From JAGZEG01 sp963930185 (GTDB lineage: Bacteria > Actinomycetota > Coriobacteriia > Coriobacteriales > UMGS124), in assembly GCA_963930185.1 (NCBI GenBank), contig CAWVLT010000074.1, positions 88,587 to 152,586 on the forward strand: 64,000 nucleotides of DNA, in the 5' to 3' direction. The notes beneath the pieces were generated by a model, which saw only the letters and a list, made by a program, of their open reading frames with translations, searched no databases and was not told where the DNA came from. The stretch's first letter is position 1. Every line of letters starts with the position of its first letter. Shown piece by piece: positions 15,990 to 24,474 of the stretch. The position numbers and the translations under genes are program-made.

Positions 15990-16583
15990 GTGGCGGACGA
16001 GACCCTCGAGTGCCTCGTCGACGAGCTGGGCAGGCTTCCGGGCATCGGCCCCAAGTCGGCCCAGCGCATCGCCTATTACGTGCTGCGCGCCGACGAGGCG
16101 TCGGTGCGTCGTCTCGCCGACGCCCTGCTTGACGTGAAGCGCGCCATCCACTTCTGCCCGCGTTGCTTCAATTACGCGAGCGGCAAGGTGTGCTCGGTCT
16201 GCGCCGACTCGGAGCGCGACCAGTCCACCATCTGCGTGGTGGCCGAGCCGCGCGACGTGCAGGCGATCGAGCGGACGGGGTCGTACCACGGGCTCTACCA
16301 CGTGCTGGGCGGCATCATCAGCCCCATGGATCGGGTCGGCCCCGACGAGCTGCACGTCCGCGAGCTCATGGCGCGCCTGGGGTCCGAGCCCATTCGCGAG
16401 GTGATCCTGGCCACGAACCCCGACGTGGAGGGCGAGACCACGGCGTCATACCTCGCCCGGCTCATCAAGCCGCTGGGGATAGAGGTCACCAGGCTCGCGA
16501 GTGGCCTGCCGGTGGGCGGCGATCTCGAGTATGCCGACGAGGTCACGCTCGGCCGCGCCATAGAGGCGAGGCGTGCCATCTAG
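15990..16583 (+). CDS. recR: Recombination protein RecR
   Basis: RecR (197 aa) acts with RecF/RecO in loading RecA on gapped DNA. The N-terminal HhH (LPGIGPKSAQRIAYYVL), the C4 zinc finger (CPRCFNYASGKVCSVC, residues about 54-69), the Toprim domain and the C-terminal GGDLEYADEVTLGRAIEARR are all present. The start is a GTG two bases after the ybaB stop, without its own strong ribosome-binding site, which indicates translational coupling. A perfect 12-bp hairpin follows the gene. Confidence 0.96.
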   Translation: MADETLECLVDELGRLPGIGPKSAQRIAYYVLRADEASVRRLADALLDVKRAIHFCPRCFNYASGKVCSVCADSERDQSTICVVAEPRDVQAIERTGSYHGLYHVLGGIISPMDRVGPDELHVRELMARLGSEPIREVILATNPDVEGETTASYLARLIKPLGIEVTRLASGLPVGGDLEYADEVTLGRAIEARRAI

Positions 16584-16603
16584 GCCTGGCTGATACGGGT
16601 CCG

Positions 16604-16633
16604 TGCCTGCGCCGGGCATTTCCGGCGCAGGCA
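16604..16633 (+). terminator. 12-bp perfect hairpin after recR
   Basis: TGCCTGCGCCGG (16604-16615) pairs with 16622-16633 around a six-base loop. It lies 21 bp after recR and is immediately followed by the ribosome-binding site of the shikimate kinase gene. It lacks a T-tract, so it may attenuate rather than fully terminate. Confidence 0.55.
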
Positions 16634-16656
16634 ACCAGGAGGGGGAGGGGATCGCA

Positions 16657-17193
16657 GTGCCCGTAGACAAGCGCAACATCGTGCTCATCGGCATGCCCAC
16701 GGCCGGCAAGTCCACGGTGGGCGTCATGCTCGCCCGCCTGATGCGCTACAACTTCACCGACACCGACATCGTGATACAGGTGAACAACGACGCCACGCTC
16801 GCCGAGCTCATCGCCCGCCACGGCAACGAGAGGTTCCTCGACATCGAGAGCGCGGCCATCCGGACGATCGAGCCGGCGCGCACCGTGGTGGCGACCGGCG
16901 GCAGCGCGATATACCGCGACGACGCCATGCGCAGCCTGCGTGCCACCGGTCCCGTCGTCTACCTCAAGCTGTCGCTGGGCGCGCTCACCCGGCGCATGGG
17001 CGACCCAAGGGCGCGCGGCGTGGTGCTGGCGCCCGGCCAGACGCTCGCCGACCTGCTCGACCAGCGCAGCCCCCTCTACGAGCACTATGCCGACATAACC
17101 GTGGACTCCTCGGAGCTGTCGCAGCCAAGGACCGTCGACGCCGTGGCCGACGCCGTGCGTGCGTGGTTTGCCGCCCATCCGGCGCAGGGCTGA
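16657..17193 (+). CDS. aroK: Shikimate kinase
   Basis: The enzyme phosphorylates shikimate in the chorismate pathway. Start: the GTG at 16657 has a strong GGAGGGGGAGGGG site; an earlier in-frame GTG (16603) overlaps the recR hairpin and was rejected. The 178-aa length fits the family. Walker A is GMPTAGKST (residues about 10-18), followed by DTDIVIQ (the D-x-D shikimate/Mg site), the helix FLDIES, and VVATGGSAIY. The last replaces the usual GGG triplet with GGS. DPRARGV is in the lid region. It may belong to a slightly divergent kinase branch. Confidence 0.83.
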   Translation: MPVDKRNIVLIGMPTAGKSTVGVMLARLMRYNFTDTDIVIQVNNDATLAELIARHGNERFLDIESAAIRTIEPARTVVATGGSAIYRDDAMRSLRATGPVVYLKLSLGALTRRMGDPRARGVVLAPGQTLADLLDQRSPLYEHYADITVDSSELSQPRTVDAVADAVRAWFAAHPAQG

Positions 17194-17436
17194 CGCCTGG
17201 CGTGTCCGGCTTACGCCGAAACGTGAAAATGCTGCCGTTGGCGACGTCCCGTAGCTATTCGTGCAAACATCCGTGTCCAGTTGGGGTATGAATGGCCCGA
17301 CTTATTGGCGTGTCGGATTCGCGGCACGGTGACGGCGCGTCGACTCCTTGGCCTACGCACGGCTTGCTGCGCACGGCTAGGCCGGGGACCGGCCGCATCT
17401 GGCATCTGTCGCGTCAGGAGAAAGGGTGGTGGGCAC

Positions 17437-19623
17437 ATGTCAGAACAGGCTTGCGCCGCCGAGGCGGCCTCGTGCGAGAAGCGCCCGGTGCGCATCGACG
17501 ACTTCGCGTCGTACCAGTACGTCGGCGCGCTGCGCGTCACCAAGGACGGCAAGCGCCTCGTGTACGCGCTGAGCTCCGTGAACATGGAGAAGAACCGCTA
17601 CGAGTGTGACCTGTGGACGCTCGACCTGGCGAGCGGCTCCTCTCGTCGGCTCACGAACTCGGGCAAGGAGGGGCACTTCGACCTGCTCGACGATGGTGAC
17701 GTGCTCTTCGTGTCAGGCCGTGGCAAGGCGCAGGCGGGCGAGAAGAAGGACGCCGACGCCGGCAAGCTCGGTGACGGCGCGACGCAGGCGCAGGTCGCGT
17801 CGGTGCCGTTCGAGAAGACGCCCAAGCAGCTCGCCGAGGACCCTGCGCAGGGGACGGATCTGTACCGCATCTCCCTCGACGGCGGCGAGGCCGAGCTGTT
17901 CGCCCACGTGGCTCTCAACGTGATGGACTGGAAGCAACTTGACGACCGTCGCTTCCTTGTGCTGGCGCGCGACCTCATCGACAGCGCGTCTGCCTATGCC
18001 ACCATCGAGGACATCCCCTTCTGGGAGAACGGCGGCACGTACAAGTCGGGCCTGCGCGAGGGCGTCTACCTGCTGGACCTCGATGCCGAGAACGCCGCCC
18101 GTCCCGTGCTCCTCACCCAGCTCAACGAGTCGGTTGAGGACTGGGCGCTCTCCGAGGACCGCACCAAGCTGTACTTCGTCTCCAAGCGATTCGACACGCG
18201 CAAGCCCATGGAGAGCCAGGCGCGCGTCATGGAGCTGGCGACCGGCAAGGTCTGCGACCTGAACGCACCTGCGATGGAGCACACGGGCATCGCGCTGATC
18301 GACGAGGGAACCCTCGTGCTGGTGGGCACCGACATGAAGACGCACGGCATCAACGAGGACCCGTTCGTCTACGCACTCGACCTGGGCGACGATCCCCTGG
18401 AGACGGGCGGCTCGAACTTCCGCCGCATCAGCCGCGATGACTTCGACGTGGACTTCTTCAACGCCGTGGGCTCCGACTGTCGCCGCGGTCACGGCCAGTC
18501 CATGCTCGCCGTGGGCGGTGACCTGCTGTTCATCCACTCGCAGGGCGACTCCTCGTGGCTTTCGCGCATCACGTCCGACGGCGAGATGACGCCACTGGTT
18601 GACTGCGAGGGCTCGATCGAGTGCTTTGACACCCTGGACGGCCATGTCCTGTACTACGTGGCGATGCGCATGGGACGCCTGCCCGAGATCTACTGGCGCG
18701 TGCTGGACGAGGAGGGCGTCGCGGTGGGCGACGAGGAGTGCCTCACCGGCTATAGCGACGTGCTCGAGGGCGCCGAGATCGTGGAGCCCGAGCCCTTTGA
18801 GTTCCAGAGCAACGGCGATACGCTGGTGGGCTATGTCATGAAGCCGGTGGGCTACGAGCCGGGCAAGAAGTACCCGGGCGTGCTGTGGGTTCACGGCGGG
18901 CCCAAGACCACGCTGGGACGCCTTCTCTTCCACGAGATGCAGTACCTGTGCGGCCTGGGGTACTTCGTCTTCTACACCAACCCGCACGGGTCGGGCGGCC
19001 ATGGCGTGAAGTTCTCCGACATCCGCGGGCACTACGGCGACATCGACTTCGATGACCTTATGACCTTCACCGACCAGGTGCTCGAGCGCTACCCCGACGT
19101 CGACCCGGGCCGTCTGGCCGAGATGGGCGGCAGCTACGGCGGCTTCATGACCAACTGGGTGATCGGCCACACCGACCGCTTCCGCTGCACCAACTCGCAG
19201 CGCTCCATCTCCAACTGGGTGAGTATGTTCGGCGTGGCGGACATCGGCTACTACTTTGCCGATGACCAGACCGACGCATGGCCCTGGGGCCCGGCGAACG
19301 GCAAGGCGGACATCGAGAAGATGTGGGACCAGTCGCCGCTCAAGTATGCCGACAAGGTGAAGACCCCGACGCTGTTCCTGCATTCCGACGAGGACTATCG
19401 CTGCCCGCTTGAGCAGGGCATGCAGATGTTCACGGCCCTGCAGCTGCATGACGTGCCCACGCGCCTGGTGGTCTTTAAGGGCGAGAACCACGAGCTCTCT
19501 CGTGGCGGCAAGCCCCAGGCAAGAGTGAGGCGCCTGACCGAGATCGCCAACTGGTACGCCCGCTGGCTCAAGGACGAGCCGGCCGGCGAGCCCACGCTGC
19601 GCGAGGAGCCCAGCGAGGCGTAG
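17437..19623 (+). CDS. S9-family (prolyl oligopeptidase/acylaminoacyl-type) serine peptidase
   Basis: This is a 728-aa cytoplasmic peptidase with an N-terminal beta-propeller (about residues 25-450) and a C-terminal alpha/beta-hydrolase domain. The catalytic triad is readable: Ser566 in GGSYGGF, Asp653 in HSDEDYRCP, and His685 in GENHEL. No signal peptide is present. The ATG at 17437 follows AAAGGG; the frame is open further upstream but without a ribosome-binding site. A paralogue with the same motifs is encoded at 21422. S9 enzymes cleave or trim short peptides, which suggests a role in peptide scavenging. A T-tract hairpin follows. Confidence 0.93.
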   Translation: MSEQACAAEAASCEKRPVRIDDFASYQYVGALRVTKDGKRLVYALSSVNMEKNRYECDLWTLDLASGSSRRLTNSGKEGHFDLLDDGDVLFVSGRGKAQAGEKKDADAGKLGDGATQAQVASVPFEKTPKQLAEDPAQGTDLYRISLDGGEAELFAHVALNVMDWKQLDDRRFLVLARDLIDSASAYATIEDIPFWENGGTYKSGLREGVYLLDLDAENAARPVLLTQLNESVEDWALSEDRTKLYFVSKRFDTRKPMESQARVMELATGKVCDLNAPAMEHTGIALIDEGTLVLVGTDMKTHGINEDPFVYALDLGDDPLETGGSNFRRISRDDFDVDFFNAVGSDCRRGHGQSMLAVGGDLLFIHSQGDSSWLSRITSDGEMTPLVDCEGSIECFDTLDGHVLYYVAMRMGRLPEIYWRVLDEEGVAVGDEECLTGYSDVLEGAEIVEPEPFEFQSNGDTLVGYVMKPVGYEPGKKYPGVLWVHGGPKTTLGRLLFHEMQYLCGLGYFVFYTNPHGSGGHGVKFSDIRGHYGDIDFDDLMTFTDQVLERYPDVDPGRLAEMGGSYGGFMTNWVIGHTDRFRCTNSQRSISNWVSMFGVADIGYYFADDQTDAWPWGPANGKADIEKMWDQSPLKYADKVKTPTLFLHSDEDYRCPLEQGMQMFTALQLHDVPTRLVVFKGENHELSRGGKPQARVRRLTEIANWYARWLKDEPAGEPTLREEPSEA

Positions 19624-19692
19624 GGCGTGGGGCCAGGGCACTCGCCAGACGCTCAGACGCCTAGGCGGCCTATGCCGATGCGACGTCTTACT

Positions 19693-19739
19693 AAGCGCGG
19701 CACTTCCAGGGTGAGACTCTAGAAGTGCCGCGCTTTTTG
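19693..19739 (+). terminator. Intrinsic terminator after first S9 peptidase gene
   Basis: AAGCGCGGCACTTC (19693-19706) pairs perfectly with 19722-19735 and is followed by TTTTT. It lies between the peptidase gene and the convergent small HTH gene. Confidence 0.88.
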
Positions 19740-19759
19740 TCGCCAGGAGGTTTGGACCC

Positions 19760-20032
19760 CTACGATAGCCTGTCGAGCAGCTCCTGTCTGCCATGGGCGC
19801 CCAACTTGCGATAGATCTGCTGGACGTGGGAGTTGACGGTGTTCTCTGATACGCCTAGGCTCTGCGCGATGCGCGCCCGGCTTCGCCCGACTGCCAGAAG
19901 GCGCAGGACGTCCGACTCACGCTCGGTGAGGCCGTGCAAACGCGAGAGGGTGTCGGCCGCGGCCTGCGGATCGACGCCGGCTTTGTTTGGCATGCTACTG
20001 GTTGATTTTCTTCTCTTGTATTGTTCGCGCAC
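19760..20032 (-). CDS. Free-standing LuxR-type HTH protein
   Basis: The 90-residue product is almost entirely a LuxR/FixJ DNA-binding domain (LTERESDVLRLLAVGRSRARIAQSLGVSENTVNSHVQQIYRKLGAHGRQELLD). It has no receiver or membrane domain. The start is uncertain: GTG at 20032 gives 90 aa, ATG at 19993 gives 77 aa, and neither has a strong ribosome-binding site. It lies 15 bp behind a membrane-protein gene on the same strand. It could be a stand-alone regulator or the surviving C-terminus of a membrane-LuxR protein. Confidence 0.75.
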   Translation of the reverse strand: MREQYKRRKSTSSMPNKAGVDPQAAADTLSRLHGLTERESDVLRLLAVGRSRARIAQSLGVSENTVNSHVQQIYRKLGAHGRQELLDRLS

Positions 20033-20047
20033 TGGGGCCGGGCTGCC

Positions 20048-21139
20048 CTAGGCGCTCCCGCCGGCTTCGGTGTCGGTGGCCGCTGTCTGCTCGCCGGCCT
20101 GATCCTCGACAGGGGTGCTCGCAGGCTCGTTTGCCTCCCCACCGTCCTGCGCGACATCGCCGGCTGTCCCCGCTTCAGGCTGTTCGTCTGCCGTGACCCC
20201 ATTGTCTGAACCTGTGCTTGGGTTGCTGGGGCTTGTCGTTGTTGCGTTGGCATCAGCAGGCGGCTGCTGCCCCTCGCTTGGCTCCCCGGCGGTCCCGCCG
20301 GCGTCGTCGATGGCACCGGGGCTTCCCGACTCTTCCGTCGAGGGCTGTGTCTGCCCCGAGGTCTGGCCGGCCGATGGGTCGGTTGCCGTGGTGCCGGCAT
20401 CGGTGGCGCTATCTGTCGAGGTGTCCGTCGTCTCGCTGGTTGCGGGCTCTGCCGCATCCTGGCCCGATGCGTTGGCTTGGGCATCCTGTCCGCCGTCTGT
20501 GGCCTCGTCTTTATGCGAGGCCGTGGACCAGACGTCGCCTGCCGCCTGCTCCCGGACGGAAGGCACGATGCCTTGCGGCTTGTAGCCGATGCCCTCGCCC
20601 GAGGTACTGACGCTGATCACGAGCGCGCTCACGGCCACGGCGGCAAGGGCCGACAGCACGGTCACCACCAGGGCCAGCGTTCGCCTGCGCCGCGCGATTG
20701 CCCGTTGGGCCGCCATGCTGCCGTAGGGAGAGGCCTCGGAGTCGCGCAAGTGCATCGAGGCTGCCTGACGCTGCGATCTTGCGGGCAGGTGGTTCTCGTA
20801 TGCGGGTGAGGCGCTTGCGGCACGGCTTGCGTCGTCGGTGCTGTCGGCATTGCCGGTATTGCCGACATCGTTGGCGTCGGTGGTTCTCGACGCGGTGCCG
20901 TCGCCCGCGATGCCGTGCTTGATCGCATCGGCCGATGAGGCGAGCGCCTTCTTGTAGATTTGCGAGGATACCGTGCTTACCACCGAGCTCACGGCTGCCC
21001 CGATGAGCGAGCCGGCGATGCCGATCTTTGCGGCAAGTAGAAACGAGGTCGCCGCTGCCAGTGCGCCGGCTATGACCTGGGCGACCGAGAGGTCCTTCAA
21101 GAAGCCTTTCAAGCCGAGCCTCCTTTGACGTTGGTGCAT
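20048..21139 (-). CDS. Membrane-anchored protein with long Thr/Ser/Asp-rich extracellular tail
   Basis: The family was not recognised. The 363-aa product has an N-terminal glycine-zipper-like hydrophobic segment (GALAAATSFLLAAKIGIAG, about residues 25-55), a hydrophilic Asp/Asn/Ala stretch, a second membrane segment after RRRR (about 150-173), then about 185 residues of low-complexity Thr/Ser/Asp/Gly/Pro tail that is probably outside the cell. Two starts are possible: ATG at 21139 (GGAG nine bases upstream) or TTG at 21112 (AGGAGG six bases upstream). It probably forms an operon with the HTH-only gene at 19760. Confidence 0.75.
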   Translation of the reverse strand: MHQRQRRLGLKGFLKDLSVAQVIAGALAAATSFLLAAKIGIAGSLIGAAVSSVVSTVSSQIYKKALASSADAIKHGIAGDGTASRTTDANDVGNTGNADSTDDASRAASASPAYENHLPARSQRQAASMHLRDSEASPYGSMAAQRAIARRRRTLALVVTVLSALAAVAVSALVISVSTSGEGIGYKPQGIVPSVREQAAGDVWSTASHKDEATDGGQDAQANASGQDAAEPATSETTDTSTDSATDAGTTATDPSAGQTSGQTQPSTEESGSPGAIDDAGGTAGEPSEGQQPPADANATTTSPSNPSTGSDNGVTADEQPEAGTAGDVAQDGGEANEPASTPVEDQAGEQTAATDTEAGGSA

Positions 21140-21421
21140 CGCTGGTGTCTCCGAAGTGCTTCAAGATACCCAGTGTACAACCGAACTTTGCCTTACCACG
21201 AAGGTCTGACATTTCTTGAAGGACTTTCAGGAGGGGGTACGCCCCCTGTGATCTTGTGCTCCCTCGAATTCGAGCTCCTGGCTTTTTCGAGACGGCGCAG
21301 GGAGTTGATGGGGACGGCCGTTATGGTCATATGCCGATACGCTCTGGCGCTGCCCGTGATTGCGTGGTAGCGTGGCCGTTGGATCGGATCGCCGGAATCG
21401 TTGGAATGGAGGCGTGGGACA

Positions 21422-23659
21422 ATGACCACACAGGACGAGCAGATGCTTGATACGGCACAGACCGTGCGGCCCGAGGATCTTGGGGACTACGCGTTTGTGC
21501 ATGACGTACGGGTGAGCTCCGACGGCTCACACGCGTACTTCGAGGTCACGCGGGTTGACATGGAGGACAACCGCTATCGCACGGACATCTGGACGGCGGA
21601 CGCCGCCTCGGGCGACGCGCACCGGCTCACCACATCGGGCGAGGAGGGCCACTACGACCTCGCCGATGACGGCTCGCTCGTCTTCGTTTCCCGTAGGCTG
21701 AGCAAGGCTGCAGACGGCGCGGGGGCCGGCGCCTCCAAGGGTGACACCCAGAAGGGCCCGCGCGGGACCGACCTGTTCCGCATCAGCCCGACCGGTGGCG
21801 AGGCGGAGCTTCTCGTGCGCGTGGCCGGCCGCGCCGTGAGCGACTGGGCGCAGATCGACGACGATCGCTTCGTCCTGCGCTGCCGTGCGAACATCGACAC
21901 GTCCTCGCCGGTGGTGGAGATCGAGGAGATCCCCTTCTACGAGAACGGCGGCACCTACACGGCCGGCACGCGCTGGGGGCTGTGGCTGCTCGACCTGTCC
22001 GCGCTGCCGGCCGACAAGACGGTTGGCCGTCCCTGTGGCGAGGACGGCACGGGTGACGCGGATGCGAGCGGAGAGGCCGGAAACGACGGTGCGCCTGAGG
22101 GCGACGGATCCGTGGCGGCCTTCCGCCTGCTCACGCTGGACAACGAGGAGGTTGGCAACTGGGCGCTCTCCGAGGATCGCACCCGCGTCCTGTTCGCCTC
22201 CAAGCGCTTTGACGACGTGCGCCCCGCGGCCGACGAGGTCTGGTTTGTCGACGTGGCGACCGGCGAGCGTACGCTTGTCGACGGTGCCCCCAAGCGCGTC
22301 AGCGGCATGGAGGCCTATCGTGGCGGCGTGCTCTACCTGGGCTCCGACATGCTTACCTATGGCGTGAACGAAGACCCGCAGCCTTGGTGGTGCCCTCTGG
22401 GCGAAGGAGCCGCGGCCGGCGAGCCCCTGCTCCCCGGCGAGCCGCGCCGCCTCGACGTCAGCGAGGGCGACCTGTACTACGGTGCCGCCGTGGGCGGCGA
22501 CTCGTCGTACGGCGGTGGCCAGGACTCGCTGGTCCTCGGTGACGACTGGTACTTCCTCACCACGGAGTTCGACCACACCTACCTGCGCCGCATGACGCCC
22601 GACGGTGCCATGGAGCGCATCGAGGGCATCCAGGGCGAGCCCACGAGTTTCGACACGGCCGACGGCCGCACGTTCTGGTACGTCGCCGAAAGCCCCTGTG
22701 GCCTGCCCGAGGTCTGGAGCCTCACGCTGCCCGGCGCGGGCGATGCCCCGACCGACGGGCCGCGCCGCATCACGCACTTCTCCGACGCGCTTGCCGGCAA
22801 GTGCTTCAACGCCCCCGAGGAGTTCGAGTTCGAGAGTAACGGCGACACCATCACCGGCTACGTTATCAAGCCCGTTGGCTACGAGCCCGGCAAGAAGTAC
22901 CCGGGCGTCCTGGAGGTCCACGGCGGGCCCAAGGGCACCTACGGCACGGTGTACTCGCAGGAGATGCAGTCCATCGCGGCGCTGGGATGCTTCGTGTTCT
23001 TCACGAACCCGCATGGCTCGGCCGGCCGCGGCGTGGCCTTCTCTGACATCCGCGGGCGCTACGGCCAGGAGGATTACACCGACCTCATGACCTTCACCGA
23101 CGAGGTTCTGCGCCGCTATCCCGACATCGACGAGGAGCGCCTCGCCGTCATGGGCGGCAGCTACGGCGGCTTCATGACCAACTGGGTGATCGGTCACACC
23201 GACCGCTTCCGCTGCGCGAACTCCCAGCGCTCCATCGCCAGCTACATGACCAAGAGCCTGGTGTCGGACATCGGCTACTGGATCAACATGCCCGAGACCA
23301 CGGCGCTTCTGGGCGACCAGGACGTGCCGCAGGCCATGGCGTTTGAGGGTGACAATCCCCGCAAGCTGTGGGAGCAGTCGCCGATCGCCTTCGCCGGCAA
23401 TGTGAAGACCCCCACGCTGTTCCTGCACTCCGACGAGGACTATCGCTGTCCGCTCGAGGAGGGTATGCAGATGTTCACCGCCCTGCAGCTGCGCCACGTG
23501 CCGAGCCGCCTGGTCATCTTCAAGGGCGAGAGCCACGGCCTGTGTCGCATCGGCAAGCCCAAGAACCGCGTGCGCAGGCTCGAGGAGATCCTGGCGTGGT
23601 ATCGCCGTTGGCTGTTCGATGGCGATTCGGCGGTGGCGGGCGCCGGCGCGTCGGAGTAG
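21422..23659 (+). CDS. S9-family (prolyl oligopeptidase/acylaminoacyl-type) serine peptidase, paralogue
   Basis: This 745-aa paralogue of the peptidase at 17437 keeps long identical blocks such as GGSYGGFMTNWVIGHTDRF. Triad: Ser580, Asp673 (HSDEDYRCP) and His705 (GESHGL). The N-terminal propeller is divergent, with an extra Asp/Gly-rich insert near residues 205-235. The ATG at 21422 follows GGAGG. No signal peptide is seen. The two copies, with two unrelated genes between them, point to an old duplication with specialisation in peptide substrate. Confidence 0.93.
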   Translation: MTTQDEQMLDTAQTVRPEDLGDYAFVHDVRVSSDGSHAYFEVTRVDMEDNRYRTDIWTADAASGDAHRLTTSGEEGHYDLADDGSLVFVSRRLSKAADGAGAGASKGDTQKGPRGTDLFRISPTGGEAELLVRVAGRAVSDWAQIDDDRFVLRCRANIDTSSPVVEIEEIPFYENGGTYTAGTRWGLWLLDLSALPADKTVGRPCGEDGTGDADASGEAGNDGAPEGDGSVAAFRLLTLDNEEVGNWALSEDRTRVLFASKRFDDVRPAADEVWFVDVATGERTLVDGAPKRVSGMEAYRGGVLYLGSDMLTYGVNEDPQPWWCPLGEGAAAGEPLLPGEPRRLDVSEGDLYYGAAVGGDSSYGGGQDSLVLGDDWYFLTTEFDHTYLRRMTPDGAMERIEGIQGEPTSFDTADGRTFWYVAESPCGLPEVWSLTLPGAGDAPTDGPRRITHFSDALAGKCFNAPEEFEFESNGDTITGYVIKPVGYEPGKKYPGVLEVHGGPKGTYGTVYSQEMQSIAALGCFVFFTNPHGSAGRGVAFSDIRGRYGQEDYTDLMTFTDEVLRRYPDIDEERLAVMGGSYGGFMTNWVIGHTDRFRCANSQRSIASYMTKSLVSDIGYWINMPETTALLGDQDVPQAMAFEGDNPRKLWEQSPIAFAGNVKTPTLFLHSDEDYRCPLEEGMQMFTALQLRHVPSRLVIFKGESHGLCRIGKPKNRVRRLEEILAWYRRWLFDGDSAVAGAGASE

Positions 23660-23710
23660 CCGCGGCCCGGGTACAAGCAGAGCAACGAAACGCCGCGTCT
23701 CTGCGGCGAG

Positions 23711-23747
23711 GGCGCCCCGCCGCTCGACATCGGACGGCGGGGCGTCC
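23711..23747 (+). terminator. GC-rich hairpin after second S9 peptidase gene
   Basis: GGCGCCCCGCCG (23711-23722) pairs with CGGCGGGGCGTC (23735-23746, one G-U pair), followed by CTTATATT. Confidence 0.7.
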
Positions 23748-23851
23748 TTATATTGCGAGGTGCCGTCAGTGGGGATGCCAACATCGCGATCATGGGCATC
23801 GAGGCCACGGGTTTTGCCGGGACGCTCTAGGGACTAGGGGAGGCGTCTGCC

Positions 23852-24427
23852 ATGGAGCAGGTGGAATTCAGATACGAGCCGCAGGCGATCAAGGATCTGC
23901 TGTCGCTGGGCAACGACGCGTACGTGCGGGGCGTGGTGACGGACAGACGGGCCGCCTCCCTGCTGCGCACGAGGCTTGCGCAGGACGGCCAGCATCCTTA
24001 TGCGGTGGTGGTGACCTGCTGTGATTCGCGCGTCCAGCCGATAGACGCGTTCTCCGCCCAGCTGGGCGACCTGTTCGTGGTGCGCACGATCGGCGCGTAC
24101 GTGGGGCCGGTGGAGTCCGCGAGCGTGGAGTACGGCGTGGCTGGACTGGGGGCTCCTTTGGTGGTCGTGCTCGGTCACACGCAGTGCGGTGCCATCCGGG
24201 CCGCGATCGACGGGAGTGCGAGCGGGATGGTCAGGCTCGTCACCGACGACATCGCGGCGTGCCTGGACGACCAGGATGACGCGCCGCAGGCAACGTGCCG
24301 TGCCGTCGGCCACTCGATCGAGCGCATCCTCGACAACCCGACGATCGCCGGTCTCGTGCGTGAGGGCAAGGTCGAGGTGTGCGGTGCGATCTACGACATC
24401 GAGACGGGCGTGGTGATGTGGCTGTAG
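23852..24427 (+). CDS. Beta-class carbonic anhydrase
   Basis: The enzyme interconverts CO2 and bicarbonate. Zinc ligands and the Asp/Arg dyad are visible in CCDSR (residues about 51-55) and GHTQCGAI (about 109-116), the Cys-Asp-Arg ... His-x2-Cys pattern of beta-carbonic anhydrases. The 191-aa length is typical, and no signal peptide is present. The ATG is preceded by GGGGAGGCG. The gene stands alone, convergent with the broken LuxR gene. Confidence 0.93.
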   Translation: MEQVEFRYEPQAIKDLLSLGNDAYVRGVVTDRRAASLLRTRLAQDGQHPYAVVVTCCDSRVQPIDAFSAQLGDLFVVRTIGAYVGPVESASVEYGVAGLGAPLVVVLGHTQCGAIRAAIDGSASGMVRLVTDDIAACLDDQDDAPQATCRAVGHSIERILDNPTIAGLVREGKVEVCGAIYDIETGVVMWL

Positions 24428-24474
24428 GGGGTCGCGTCGACGCGGCACCCGCATGGCGGCCGCGGCCTGGAGTC

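Noticed and set aside
16603..16656. Earlier GTG start for the shikimate kinase
   Set aside because: It lies at the foot of the perfect hairpin after recR and has no ribosome-binding site, while GTG 16657 has a very strong one.
17713..19794. 693-codon open frame opposite the first S9 peptidase gene
   Set aside because: Antisense shadow; the plus strand carries the full catalytic triad and propeller.
21527..23536. 669-codon open frame opposite the second S9 peptidase gene
   Set aside because: Antisense shadow of a well-supported gene; no motifs and no ribosome-binding site.
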